Assembly (NCBI GenBank): GCA_017443595.1
Contig: JAFSYU010000040.1
Coordinates: forward strand, 1-64,000
Origin: Clostridia bacterium
GTDB taxonomy: Bacteria > Bacillota > Clostridia > Oscillospirales > CAG-272
DNA: 64,000 nt
Reading direction: 5' to 3'
Shown: positions 26,019-34,005 of the stretch, in pieces
Layout: the number at the start of each line of letters is the position of its first letter
How positions within the stretch are numbered: position 1 is the stretch's first letter
Made by a program: the position numbers and the translations under genes
The notes under the pieces: model-generated
Told to the model about the DNA's origin: nothing
What the model saw: the letters and a program-made list of their open reading frames with translations, nothing else
The model's database searches: none

Positions 26019-26965
26019 TTGAATCTCTCCGAAAACCACACGTTTTTGTTGTCCGCGACAACGGTCTTGCCCGTAAGATAGGATAAAGAACCTATGCCGT
26101 TATCAAAAACGAGTTTATATGAATAAAGCGCCTGATATTTGTATCCGGCTTTTTTGTCTTCACGGTTGACGCCGTATTTTCCGTCGCCTAAAAGCGGGTG
26201 GCCGATATACGATAAATGCGAGCGTATCTGATGCGTTTTGCCGGTGTACAGCCGTACTTCAAGCAGCGCGTCGCCGTCTTTTTCGGATATGACCTTATAT
26301 CCGGTAACTATTTTCACGCGTCCCTGCTTCGGTTTGTCGTAGACCGTGACCGTGTTGTTTTTCGTATCTTTATATAAATACGCGGTAAGCGTCGCCTCGG
26401 ACGGTTTCGGTATTCCGTGCACGGCGCAGAGATAGTATTTTGAAACGGAGCGCGAGCGGATTATCTCGTTCATATCGCGCAGAGCCGCGGCGTTTTTCGC
26501 GGCTATCACAAGTCCGCCGGTGTTTCTGTCAATGCGGTTGCACAGCGACGGAACGAAAGAATTTTCCTCATCCGGCTTATATTCGCCTTTTTGATACAGA
26601 TACGCCTTTATATGCTCTATCAGCGTGTTGTTGTCGCCTTCGTCATCCGGGTGGCAGAGCATACCCGGGCGCTTGTCGCAAATTATGATATTTTCATCCT
26701 CATATACGACGGATAAAGAGGGCTTAAGCGTATAAAACAGATCGGTCCCGTACGTATCCAAAAGAAACTCCGGCGGCAGAAAACACTGAACGGTATCGCC
26801 CTCGCAGAGCATCCGGTCAGGCTCCGCTCTTTTTCTGTTTACTTTTATTTTTTTCGTTCTTATCGCCTTGTATAAAAGCGACTGCGGCAGGTTTTTTGCC
26901 GCTTTTGACATAAATTTGTCCAGACGCTGACCCGCGTCGTTTTCGTTTATTTTATATTCTTTCAA
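26015..26965 (-). CDS. RluA-family pseudouridine synthase
   Basis: 316 residues. An N-terminal S4 RNA-binding domain (AGQRLDKFMSKAAKNLP) is followed by the catalytic core with the active Asp in CNRIDRNTGGLVIAAK (about 144-159), then TGKTHQIRSHLSYIGHPLLG. The RluC/RluD-like layout indicates 23S rRNA uridine modification; the exact site is undetermined. It overlaps both neighbours by 4 nt, between the MBL-fold and lnt genes. Confidence 0.92.
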   Translation of the reverse strand: MKEYKINENDAGQRLDKFMSKAAKNLPQSLLYKAIRTKKIKVNRKRAEPDRMLCEGDTVQCFLPPEFLLDTYGTDLFYTLKPSLSVVYEDENIIICDKRPGMLCHPDDEGDNNTLIEHIKAYLYQKGEYKPDEENSFVPSLCNRIDRNTGGLVIAAKNAAALRDMNEIIRSRSVSKYYLCAVHGIPKPSEATLTAYLYKDTKNNTVTVYDKPKQGRVKIVTGYKVISEKDGDALLEVRLYTGKTHQIRSHLSYIGHPLLGDGKYGVNREDKKAGYKYQALYSYKLVFDNGIGSLSYLTGKTVVADNKNVWFSERFK

Positions 26966-27780
26966 ATCTGTATTATCTGATCTCCGTCTTTTGTGACGTA
27001 GTGTTCTTTAACGCCTAACTTTTCCATCCAGCCCTGAACTTCTATAGTTTTGAAGCAATGGGTGTTATAGCCCAGGCCCGCGTCGTTGTTCCAGAGCCAG
27101 TCGGGCGTGCACCACAGACACGTATCCGGCGCTATCGCTTCGTAAACGTCAAAATCAACGCCGTTCTGTCCGTGATGAGCCATTTGCACTATATCGCTCT
27201 TAAGTCCTTTTCCGTGAAGCGAAAGCAGTTTTTTGCCGGCGTCAACGCCGAGGTCGCCTAAAAACAGCACTGTTTTTCCGCCGAGCGTCATTCTGAAAAC
27301 GGACGTGGAATTGTTTATGCAGTTGAACTGATAATTCGGGTCCGCAGTATACAAATACTCAAATTTCGCGCCTTTGACCTCGTATTTGTCGCTTTGGTAA
27401 ACTATGCAGATCCTGTCCGCGAATTTAGGCAGATTATTATAGAATTTTTTAAGCGCGTGGGCCTCCGTCGGCTCGAAATTATCAAAAAACTGAGTTGACG
27501 GGAAATTGTAGTAAACTTTATCAAAAGAAAGCTCGCCCTTGTCTTCCGCTGTAATTTTGTTGAAAGCGGAAATATGGTCGTCATGCGCGTGAGTGAAGAA
27601 CCAGCCGTCAACGTGCGGCTTGTCCTGTCCGGTTATTTCACGCAGTTTTCTTATCAGCTTGTCCGCGTCGTCCGCCCAGCCGCCGTCAATAACTATAACA
27701 CCGCCTTCTTCGGTAGTAACTATAAAGCTGTTCATCTGTCTGTTCGTCTCCGAGGCGAGCATATAAATTGTGTTTTTCAT
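26962..27780 (-). CDS. MBL-fold metallo-hydrolase (ComEC C-terminal-like)
   Basis: 272 residues. The metal-binding HxHxDH motif is present as FTHAHDDHISAF (about 58-69), with LFLGDLGVDA and MAHHGQNGVD supplying further ligands. The layout resembles the beta-lactamase domain of ComEC and related soluble hydrolases. No signal peptide. The substrate is unknown. First gene of the MBL-rluA-lnt operon; upstream lies a short AT-rich repeat and GC-rich inverted sequences, without a clear promoter. Confidence 0.82.
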   Translation of the reverse strand: MKNTIYMLASETNRQMNSFIVTTEEGGVIVIDGGWADDADKLIRKLREITGQDKPHVDGWFFTHAHDDHISAFNKITAEDKGELSFDKVYYNFPSTQFFDNFEPTEAHALKKFYNNLPKFADRICIVYQSDKYEVKGAKFEYLYTADPNYQFNCINNSTSVFRMTLGGKTVLFLGDLGVDAGKKLLSLHGKGLKSDIVQMAHHGQNGVDFDVYEAIAPDTCLWCTPDWLWNNDAGLGYNTHCFKTIEVQGWMEKLGVKEHYVTKDGDQIIQI

Positions 27781-27790
27781 TTTTTTACCT

Positions 27791-27910
27791 TCTTAATTAT
27801 GAATTCTTAATTCGGGAGGGGATAGGGGTTCCCCGACGCGAACCGGTGAGCGTTGGGGGTTCACGTAAGACCCCTCCCCTGCAACGGGTCGTCGTGGGCG
27901 CCGACCCCTA
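27791..27910. repeat. Short AT repeat plus GC-rich inverted repeats
   Basis: The stretch begins with TTCTTAATTATGAATTCTTAATTC, written here as TTCTTAAT and GAATTCTTAATT units that recur at 47751-47778. It continues as a GC-rich inverted pair (GGGAGGGG...CCCCTCCC) and a hairpin GGGTCG/CGACCC (27886-27907). It resembles parts of the elements at 6.3 and 52.2 kb (shared GGGGTTCC, GGGAGGGGA and CCCCTACRA words), so it may be a diverged third copy. No gene is seen. Confidence 0.5.
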
Positions 27911-27950
27911 CGAAGCGTATAATTAATTTTATATTATACTCCTCTTTATC

Positions 27951-28595
27951 TTACGTGTCAATACGGTTTTCGCATATATCCGACAAAATACATTCGGAGC
28001 AGTGCGGAGATCGCGCGCAGCATACCTCGCGTCCGAACATGACGAAGCGGTGGCACAGCGCCGCCTGCTCCGACGGCTCAACTATAGCCGAGAGCGCTTT
28101 TTCCGTTTTCTCGGGTGAAAGCGGCTTTCCGTCTCCGCACAGACCGATCCTTGCGGATATCCTTATGCAGTGCGTATCCGCAACGACGGCGGGTTTATTA
28201 AAAATATCTCCGAGTATCAGATTTGCTATTTTTCTGCCGACGCCGGGCAGCGTAAGCAGATCTTCCATGTTATCCGGCACTTTGCCGCCGTATTCAGTGA
28301 CGATACGCTGCGACATACCTTTCAGATCGCGCGCTTTTGAGTTGTAAAGACCGCAGGAGAATATGTATTTTGCTATCTCATCCTGCTCCGCTTCCGCCAT
28401 TGCGTACACGTCCGGGAATTTTTCAAATAAGTCTTTGCAGACAACGTTCACGCGCTCGTCTGTGCATTGCGCGGAAAGCCGTCCCATTACAAGAAGCCTC
28501 CACGGGTCGCCTTCATAAAAAAGCGAACAGAGCGCGTCCGGATATTTGTTTTTCAGCCTGTCTGCGACGGCTGCGGCGAGTTTTTTCTTGTTCAT
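27951..28595 (-). CDS. nth: Endonuclease III
   Basis: 214 residues. Base-excision-repair glycosylase/AP lyase for oxidised pyrimidines. The helix-hairpin-helix LTLPGVGRKIANLI has the catalytic Lys (about 121), VVADTHCIRIS the catalytic Asp (about 140), and the C-terminal CCARSPHCSECILSDIC gives the C-x6-C-x2-C-x5-C [4Fe-4S] motif. Start ATG 28595 with AAGGA upstream. It is divergent from the E2-like gene at 28698. Confidence 0.96.
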   Translation of the reverse strand: MNKKKLAAAVADRLKNKYPDALCSLFYEGDPWRLLVMGRLSAQCTDERVNVVCKDLFEKFPDVYAMAEAEQDEIAKYIFSCGLYNSKARDLKGMSQRIVTEYGGKVPDNMEDLLTLPGVGRKIANLILGDIFNKPAVVADTHCIRISARIGLCGDGKPLSPEKTEKALSAIVEPSEQAALCHRFVMFGREVCCARSPHCSECILSDICENRIDT

Positions 28596-28622
28596 TGCTT
28601 TATCCTTAGATATAAAAAATAC

Positions 28623-28651
28623 TTGATTTTTTTGTTACGATGTGGTATTAT
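28623..28651 (+). promoter_or_regulatory. Promoter of the E2-like acyltransferase gene
   Basis: TTGATT (28623-28628), a 17-bp spacer and TATTAT (28646-28651), 46 nt upstream of the ATG at 28698. Confidence 0.7.
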
Positions 28652-28697
28652 ACTGATATTAACATTCATATCATAAAACAAAAAGAGGTTGTATATA

Positions 28698-29537
28698 ATG
28701 GGCAGAGCGGACGGCAAAAGAGTAAAAAGCGCGGATCCTATGTATCAGCTTATTTCATATATAATGAACAAGCGCGTGGATTCAATGAATATGATAACGG
28801 TGGATCTGCCGCTTGAGCCGATGACCGCGTATATACACAAAATGCGCAATGAAAAAGGGATAGTCCTTTCATATATGGGCATTTTTTTAGCGGCTTACTT
28901 ACGTACCGTATGCGAATTTCCGGCGCTGAACAGATTTGTGGTAAACAAGAAAGTGTACGCCAGAAACGAATTCTGCGTAGGTCTCGTAGTACTGAAGACC
29001 GACAGCGACAACGGGATCATGTCAAAAATCTACTTTGATCTAAATGACAACGTCTTTGACGTGCAGCGCAAAATAGATGAATATATCAAGGAAAACCGCA
29101 CGTCGGAAACGGACAACAAAACCGAAAAACTTATGAAGGTCCTGCTCGGCGTACCGGGGCTTGCCAATTTCGGCGTGGGACTTTTCAGATTTTTAGACAA
29201 TCACGGAATGCTGCCGAAAAGCGTCATAGACGCCTCGCCTTTCCACGAATCGCTGCTTTTATCAAACCTTGCAAGCATACGCACAAATCATATATATCAT
29301 CACGTTTACGAATTCGGCACGACAAGTATAAGCGTTACTATGGGAAATCCGCGCGTTGTGCCCAAAGTAAAACGCGACGAGATAGTGTTTGAGCGCACCA
29401 TGCCGCTCGGCGTCGTTATGGATGAGAGGATCTGTTCAGGCTCTTATTTCGCGTCCGTCTTCAAGCGTCTGAGCGCTTATATCAAAAATCCGTCTTTGCT
29501 TGAGCAGCCGCCTGAAAAGGTCATAAGAGATTTTTGA
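28698..29537 (+). CDS. Stand-alone 2-oxoacid dehydrogenase E2/CAT-like acyltransferase domain
   Basis: 279 residues from ATG 28698 (AGAGG upstream; an in-frame TTG at 28689 is less likely). The C-terminal half shows the E2 catalytic-domain pattern: EFGTTSISVTMGNPR, then MPLGVVMDERICSGSYFASVF, where active E2 and CAT enzymes have the sequence DHRxxDG. Both the catalytic His (Glu here) and the Asp (Ser here) are changed, so normal acetyl transfer is unlikely. No lipoyl domain is present, and no E1 or E3 gene is nearby. Its end overlaps the end of the convergent decarboxylase gene by 17 nt. Confidence 0.75.
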   Translation: MGRADGKRVKSADPMYQLISYIMNKRVDSMNMITVDLPLEPMTAYIHKMRNEKGIVLSYMGIFLAAYLRTVCEFPALNRFVVNKKVYARNEFCVGLVVLKTDSDNGIMSKIYFDLNDNVFDVQRKIDEYIKENRTSETDNKTEKLMKVLLGVPGLANFGVGLFRFLDNHGMLPKSVIDASPFHESLLLSNLASIRTNHIYHHVYEFGTTSISVTMGNPRVVPKVKRDEIVFERTMPLGVVMDERICSGSYFASVFKRLSAYIKNPSLLEQPPEKVIRDF

Positions 29538-30837
29538 CGACGCTCAATTCTTTGATATTCAGGTCAAGCAGTTCATTTATCATATCCGCTTCTATCAGCT
29601 CTCCGCATGAAAGAGGGCAGACGGCGGGCGGACAGCTTATATTAACGTCAGACAATACCCTGCCGGCGCAGTTTTGCGTCGGCAGTATTTCTTTTTGTGC
29701 AAAAAACGCTTCTCTTATGCTCATCACGCGCTTTGCCGTAATGATCTTACGGCGCTTTGCTTGGAGCGGCTGTTTTTGCGAAAGAGAAGATAAAGCGTTA
29801 TAAAGCCGTATAAGACCTTCTTCTTCCGTTTCCGGCGTTATCATAAAAGTTATATACGTATCGTCGCCGTATTCGGGATAAACGCCGGTTTTAACTAAAT
29901 ATTCTGATATTTCCTTGCCGGAATAACCGTATTTCGCGGCGTTTACCGTGATTTTCAGCGGCTCGTCGCCGTACAGCTCAAAGCCTTTGTTTTTCAGTTT
30001 GTTTTTAAGCTCATCTACTTTCGGTATAAATCCGGAAAGTCTTTTCTTATGTTCTGTAAGATAGGGATTCAGCCTGTCAAGCGAGGCGAGTATGAGATAC
30101 GACGGGCTTGTTGAAGCAAAAGCGGAAAGCGCCGCCTTTACCGCTTTATCCGGTATGGGATATTTAACGTGCAGATACGCCGCGCCGGTAAGAGCGGGCA
30201 GCGTTTTGTGCGCGGATGAACAGCATATATCCGCGTAAGATAATACGGGATCATCCGTAAAGTGCAGATACGCGCCGTGCGCGCAGTCAACTATTAAAAG
30301 CGCGTTGTTTGCTTTGCAGACCGCCGAAATTTCGGGCAGATCCGTCATTTTTCCGGGATAATCCGGCGTTGTGATAAACACAGCGGAAACCGGTCTTTTG
30401 CTTTCTTTTACAGCGCTTTTTACGTCGTCAGCCGTTACCGTTACGGACAGATAAGAGTCGTTTTCATGCGGTTTCGTATAGATAACGTCCGCGTCCGTCA
30501 TGGCGGCGGCGTATATAAATGATTTATGCGCGTTTCTGCCGGCGACGATAACGGGTTTTTGCCCGCGTATCAGGCAGAGCAGATAGATCATCGCGCGTAT
30601 GCACAAAGAAGAGCCTTCGGATGAGTAATACGTAGGCACGCCGAATATTTCCGACGCGTTTTTCTCGCTTTCGGCTATTATTCCGGACGGAGAAAAAAGC
30701 TCGTCCGCGCCGTCAAGCTCGGTTATATCGTACTGCTCAAAGCCTAAAATGCTTTTGCCCTTGTGACCGGGCGTGTGCAGGCGCAGAGCGTTTGTTTTTA
30801 TGTATTTTTCTATAAAATCAACTATCGGCGTCGTCAT
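29521..30837 (-). CDS. Orn/Lys/Arg decarboxylase-family PLP enzyme
   Basis: 438 residues from ATG 30837; ATG 30843 and GTG 30846 are alternatives lying inside the maturase end. LRLHTPGHKG near the N-terminus and CSSAHKTLPALTGAAYLH (PLP Lys, about 225) are hallmarks of the aspartate-aminotransferase-fold basic amino acid decarboxylases, with IVDCAHGAYLHF holding the PLP Asp. It would produce cadaverine, agmatine or a related polyamine. The short form without a wing domain is typical of Firmicutes. It is the last gene of the SCIFF operon, overlapping scfB. Confidence 0.88.
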   Translation of the reverse strand: MTTPIVDFIEKYIKTNALRLHTPGHKGKSILGFEQYDITELDGADELFSPSGIIAESEKNASEIFGVPTYYSSEGSSLCIRAMIYLLCLIRGQKPVIVAGRNAHKSFIYAAAMTDADVIYTKPHENDSYLSVTVTADDVKSAVKESKRPVSAVFITTPDYPGKMTDLPEISAVCKANNALLIVDCAHGAYLHFTDDPVLSYADICCSSAHKTLPALTGAAYLHVKYPIPDKAVKAALSAFASTSPSYLILASLDRLNPYLTEHKKRLSGFIPKVDELKNKLKNKGFELYGDEPLKITVNAAKYGYSGKEISEYLVKTGVYPEYGDDTYITFMITPETEEEGLIRLYNALSSLSQKQPLQAKRRKIITAKRVMSIREAFFAQKEILPTQNCAGRVLSDVNISCPPAVCPLSCGELIEADMINELLDLNIKELSVVKNLL

Positions 30838-32203
30838 CTTCATCACCGTAAAGTCTGTCGACCTCCGCCATTATCGCGCATTCCATACGCTTTTTGAAAA
30901 GCTCGCAGCCGTATTTGTATACGCCTTTGACCGAGCCGGTCGCGTGATACGCGTTTGCCGCGCATCCGCCGGAGCAGTAAAGCCTTGCCCAGCAGGTACG
31001 GCATTCTTCTCTTGCGTAGACGTTGCATTCTTCAAAGCTGTCGCGCACGGCGGTGTTTGAAACACCGTTCCATATGTCGCCTAATTTGAATTTTTCTTCA
31101 CCTACGAACTGGTGGCACGGATAAAGATCGCCCCCGGGCGTTACGGCCATATATTCCGTACCGGAGCCGCAGCCGGAAATGCGTTTGTATATGCAGGGTC
31201 CGCCCTGTAAGTCTATCATATAGTGATAGAACGTAAACGGTCTGCCTTCTTTTCTTCTCTGTATCATAAGAGCGGCAAGCTCTTCATACTGCTTGAAAAC
31301 AACGGGCATATCCTCCGCGGTCAAAGCCGACGGATCGTCCGGCGCGCAGACTACGGGCTCCATGCTCAGCTGATCGAAGCCGAGGTCGAGCATTACTTTT
31401 ATATCGTTTAAAAAGTCCGGATTAGCGTGCGTGAACGTGCCGCGCATATAGTATGATCTTCCCTTGCGCGACGCGGCTAATTTCTGAAATTTCGGAACTA
31501 TCAGATCAAAGCTGCCGTTGCCTTTGCTGTCAACGCGGAATCTGTCGTGTATTTCTTTTCTGCCGTCAAGCGACAAAACCACGTTTGACATCTCTTTATT
31601 GCAGAAATCTATCACGTCGTCGTCTATCAGCACGCCGTTGGTCGTTAACGTAAAGCGGAAATGCTTGTTATGCTCTTTTTCTATTGAGCGCGCGTACGCA
31701 ACGAGCTGTTTTACAACGTCAAAATTAAGGAGCGGTTCGCCGCCGAAAAAGTCGACTTCAAGGTTTTTGCGGGAGCCTGAGTTTTCAATAAGAAAATCAA
31801 GCGCTTGTTTGCCCACGTCAAAGCTCATGAGCGCGCTTTTGCCGTGGTATCTGCCCTGACCGGCAAAACAGTATGAGCAGACGAGATTGCAGGCGTGGGA
31901 AACGTGCAGACAAAGAGCCTTAACGACGCCGGACGTGCGCTTTTTAAGCGTGTCCGCCATAGGCTCGTACGTGTCCGGCGTGAAAAGCTGACCGGACTGT
32001 TTAAGCTCTTCTATCTGAGATAAGCACTCGTCAATTTCCGCGTCTTTTCCGTATTTTTCGCGTAAGATCTTATAAAGCCCGTCTTTCGGCGTGTTTTCGT
32101 ACAAAGCTATCGCGTCGTACGCTAAATCGTCCACCGCGTGGACCGCGCCGGAGCAGACGTCAAGTATTATGTTGTAACCGTTTAATTTGTATTGATGTAT
32201 CAT
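30818..32203 (-). CDS. scfB: SCIFF peptide maturase, radical SAM/SPASM
   Basis: 461 residues from the ATG giving MIHQYKLNGYNIILDVCSG, the usual start of this family. Further in-frame starts at 32212 (ATG) and 32221 (TTG) would extend it by 3 or 6 residues. The radical SAM motif is CNLVCSYC (about 110-117). The C-terminal SPASM-type region carries many Cys (CGSGTEYMAV, YPCHQF, CRTCWARLYCSGGCAANAYH, YGCEL) for auxiliary clusters. It forms thioether cross-links on the SCIFF ranthipeptide encoded just upstream. A hairpin with a short T-run separates peptide and maturase. Confidence 0.95.
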   Translation of the reverse strand: MIHQYKLNGYNIILDVCSGAVHAVDDLAYDAIALYENTPKDGLYKILREKYGKDAEIDECLSQIEELKQSGQLFTPDTYEPMADTLKKRTSGVVKALCLHVSHACNLVCSYCFAGQGRYHGKSALMSFDVGKQALDFLIENSGSRKNLEVDFFGGEPLLNFDVVKQLVAYARSIEKEHNKHFRFTLTTNGVLIDDDVIDFCNKEMSNVVLSLDGRKEIHDRFRVDSKGNGSFDLIVPKFQKLAASRKGRSYYMRGTFTHANPDFLNDIKVMLDLGFDQLSMEPVVCAPDDPSALTAEDMPVVFKQYEELAALMIQRRKEGRPFTFYHYMIDLQGGPCIYKRISGCGSGTEYMAVTPGGDLYPCHQFVGEEKFKLGDIWNGVSNTAVRDSFEECNVYAREECRTCWARLYCSGGCAANAYHATGSVKGVYKYGCELFKKRMECAIMAEVDRLYGDEDDDADS

Positions 32204-32221
32204 TTTTTCCATAACTTTCAA

Positions 32222-32244
32222 AATGCCGCCTTAACGGCGGCATT
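32222..32244 (-). terminator. Attenuator hairpin between scfA and scfB
   Basis: A 9-bp stem AATGCCGCC/GGCGGCATT (arms 32222-32230 and 32236-32244) with a 5-nt loop is followed on the minus strand by a short T-run (ATTTTG) and then directly by the scfB start. The weak T-run suggests partial termination, giving more peptide than maturase transcript. Confidence 0.75.
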
Positions 32245-32258
32245 CTGCATTTTTGAGA

Positions 32259-32405
32259 TTATTTTTTGCTGTTCTCGCAGCTCTGGTTCGCTATACCGCA
32301 GCTTGTTTTGCAGGCTGACTGGCAGGACGTCTGGCATTCGCCGCAGCCGCCGTTCTTTGCGCTTTCGCAAAGGTCGCGCGTTTTTATTGTTTTGATATGC
32401 TTCAT
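32259..32405 (-). CDS. scfA: Six-cysteine ranthipeptide SCIFF precursor (seven Cys here)
   Basis: 48 residues, starting MKHIKTIKTRDL and ending NQSCENSKK. The core CGECQTSCQSACKTSC plus the last Cys gives the six conserved Cys (21, 24, 28, 32, 36, 43). An extra Cys sits at 13 in the leader-proximal part. ScfB links Cys to nearby residues through thioethers. AGGAGGG precedes the ATG by 6 nt and a consensus promoter lies at 32436-32464. The role of mature SCIFF is not settled; a signalling function has been proposed in Clostridia. Confidence 0.95.
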   Translation of the reverse strand: MKHIKTIKTRDLCESAKNGGCGECQTSCQSACKTSCGIANQSCENSKK

Positions 32406-32435
32406 ATCTATCCCTCCTGATTTATAATTCAATTC

Positions 32436-32464
32436 ATATTACCACATAATAACGGTTTTGTCAA
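32436..32464 (-). promoter_or_regulatory. Strong promoter of the SCIFF operon
   Basis: On the minus strand, consensus TTGACA (32459-32464), a 17-bp spacer ending TGTGG and TAATAT (32436-32441), about 31 nt upstream of the scfA ATG. Strong, apparently constitutive. Confidence 0.85.
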
Positions 32465-32486
32465 GTAGTGAATTATTATATATATA

Positions 32487-32669
32487 TTAATCTTTTTTCT
32501 TTGATGAGATAAAAAACAGTACCGCGGCGGCCGCGAAGAGCAGCGCGGAGAAAAGAAGCGCTGTCGCTTCCGCCGGCAGATAAAAGCCGCCGCCGTTTTT
32601 TAAATGAGTTACAATATCGTTAAACTGCTCCGTGTCGGTCACGGGAGCTAAATCGGATAACGGCATCAT
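32487..32669 (-). CDS. Small single-pass membrane protein
   Basis: 60 residues: a soluble N-terminus, then a hydrophobic helix (about 36-55, TALLFSALLFAAAAVLFFIS) and a SKKKD tail. The family was not recognised. Its ATG overlaps the stop of the HD-domain gene by 4 nt (ATGA), so it is translationally coupled and probably real despite its length. It may anchor or modulate the HD protein. Confidence 0.65.
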   Translation of the reverse strand: MMPLSDLAPVTDTEQFNDIVTHLKNGGGFYLPAEATALLFSALLFAAAAVLFFISSKKKD

Positions 32670-33271
32670 ATATCCGCGTTCTCCTTATTTTCAATATAAT
32701 ACGTCGCTTCCATGTCGGCGGTGGACAACGCGAAGGCGAGAGGATACATCTCAAACGCTGCGCTGACGTTTCTTGTATCGTCCGTGTTGGAATAACCCAT
32801 ATGGTATCTTATTGCAAACGCTTCCTCACGCGAAAGGCGCATGAAACCGGAGATTATGTAAACGGATTTTTCGCCGTGGCCGTACGGCATTTTGTCTTTG
32901 TATTCGTAGTACGGCACTTCCATCCATTTTCCCGTAGCTTTATCTTTTTTATTTCTGAAAGAGGGGATATAGCAGTCCGTTTTGCAGACGTCGTGCAGAA
33001 GCGCGGCGATAGCCGCCGTTTCATCCGATACGTTCAATCCGTAAAGCTCTTTTACGCGCGGACGTGAAAGATAATCGCAAAGGCAGTTATACACGTTTAT
33101 GCTGTGCTCGCAAAGCCCGCCCTCCCGGCTCAGATGATATTGAGAAGAAGCCGGGGCGGTGAAAAAATCCGACCGGTTTTCAAGGTAATCAAGCAGCTTG
33201 TCCGCGCCCTCGCGTTTGATATTTTTGTTATAGATCTCTATAAATTCTCTCTTCTTATCTTCGTATGACAT
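32666..33271 (-). CDS. HD-domain phosphohydrolase-like protein
   Basis: 201 residues. GGLCEHSINVYNCL gives the first His, LLHDVCKTDCY the HD pair (about 92-93), and IRYHMGY plus LALSTADMEATY later ligands. The arrangement is that of HD hydrolases acting on nucleotides or phosphate esters; the substrate is unknown. GGAGGTGC precedes ATG 33271 and the promoter is at 33294-33322. The coupled 60-aa membrane protein follows. Confidence 0.88.
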   Translation of the reverse strand: MSYEDKKREFIEIYNKNIKREGADKLLDYLENRSDFFTAPASSQYHLSREGGLCEHSINVYNCLCDYLSRPRVKELYGLNVSDETAAIAALLHDVCKTDCYIPSFRNKKDKATGKWMEVPYYEYKDKMPYGHGEKSVYIISGFMRLSREEAFAIRYHMGYSNTDDTRNVSAAFEMYPLAFALSTADMEATYYIENKENADI

Positions 33272-33293
33272 AACGCACCTCCATTCTGTTATG

Positions 33294-33322
33294 AGTATAT
33301 CACAATTTTAATTGAAAATCAA
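33294..33322 (-). promoter_or_regulatory. Promoter of the HD-domain gene
   Basis: On the minus strand, TTGATT (33317-33322), a 17-bp spacer and TATACT (33294-33299), 23 nt before the ATG. Divergent from the queT promoter. Confidence 0.75.
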
Positions 33323-33374
33323 GAAAAATATCGCAGTAAACTCTATAAATACACAAAAAACAAAAAAAATAGTA

Positions 33375-33403
33375 TTGATTTTCTTGAAAGTATAGTATAT
33401 AAT
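33375..33403 (+). promoter_or_regulatory. Promoter of the queT-galU-deaminase-rimI-tsaD genes
   Basis: TTGATT (33375-33380), a 17-bp spacer and TATAAT (33398-33403). No preQ1 riboswitch fold was recognised between it and the start at 33439. Confidence 0.8.
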
Positions 33404-33438
33404 GTAAAATAAGAGTAATGTTTGATACAGGAAAAGTA

Positions 33439-34005
33439 ATGAACAGAAAAACAGTTTTAAGAAAAATCACCGTCTCAGCAGTTATAGCGGCATTATACGT
33501 TGCGCTGACGCTTATATTCCAGCCCATAAGCTTTTACAGCCTGCAGTTCCGCATATCGGAAACGCTTATGCTTCTGCCGCTTTTGTTCCCGGAATCGTGG
33601 ATAGGGCTTACGGTCGGCTGTCTTCTGGCAAATCTGCTCGGCGGCGGCGTTATCTGGGATATTATCTTCGGCACTCTGGCGTCCATGCTCGCGGTGCTTA
33701 TAGTGGCGCAGATGGGTAAAATATCAAAGAAAAACATAGTTAAGTTCTTATCGCCTCTGCCAGTCATTATTCTGAACGGCGTTATAGTAGGCGTTGTGGT
33801 CACATATTGTTACACGGATCTTAGCGGCTTGTCAAACGCCGCGATAATAGGCGCAATGTTTTTCAATATGTTAAGCGTGGCGATAGGAGAGACCGCGGTC
33901 TGCTACGTTTTAGGCGTTCCGCTTTTGTTCACACTGTCAAAAACCGGCTTAGCCGATCTTATATCAACCGGAAGGAAGAAAGACAAAAATGAAAAAAATA
34001 ACTAA
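33439..34005 (+). CDS. QueT-family ECF transporter substrate-binding component
   Basis: 188 residues from ATG 33439, preceded by AGGAAAA; an ATG at 33418 in the same frame has a poorly placed site. Five to six membrane segments; YVALTLIFQPISFYSLQFRISETLMLLP and GCLLANLLGGGVIWDIIFG (each quoted in part: QFRISETLMLLP, ANLLGGGVIWDIIFG) match QueT proteins, which import queuosine precursors with a shared energising module. The module is not encoded here. It overlaps galU by 17 nt. Confidence 0.85.
   Translation: MNRKTVLRKITVSAVIAALYVALTLIFQPISFYSLQFRISETLMLLPLLFPESWIGLTVGCLLANLLGGGVIWDIIFGTLASMLAVLIVAQMGKISKKNIVKFLSPLPVIILNGVIVGVVVTYCYTDLSGLSNAAIIGAMFFNMLSVAIGETAVCYVLGVPLLFTLSKTGLADLISTGRKKDKNEKNN

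Noticed and set aside
33404..33438. preQ1 riboswitch before the QueT gene
   Set aside because: The leader after the promoter is only about 35 nt and shows no recognisable preQ1 fold.
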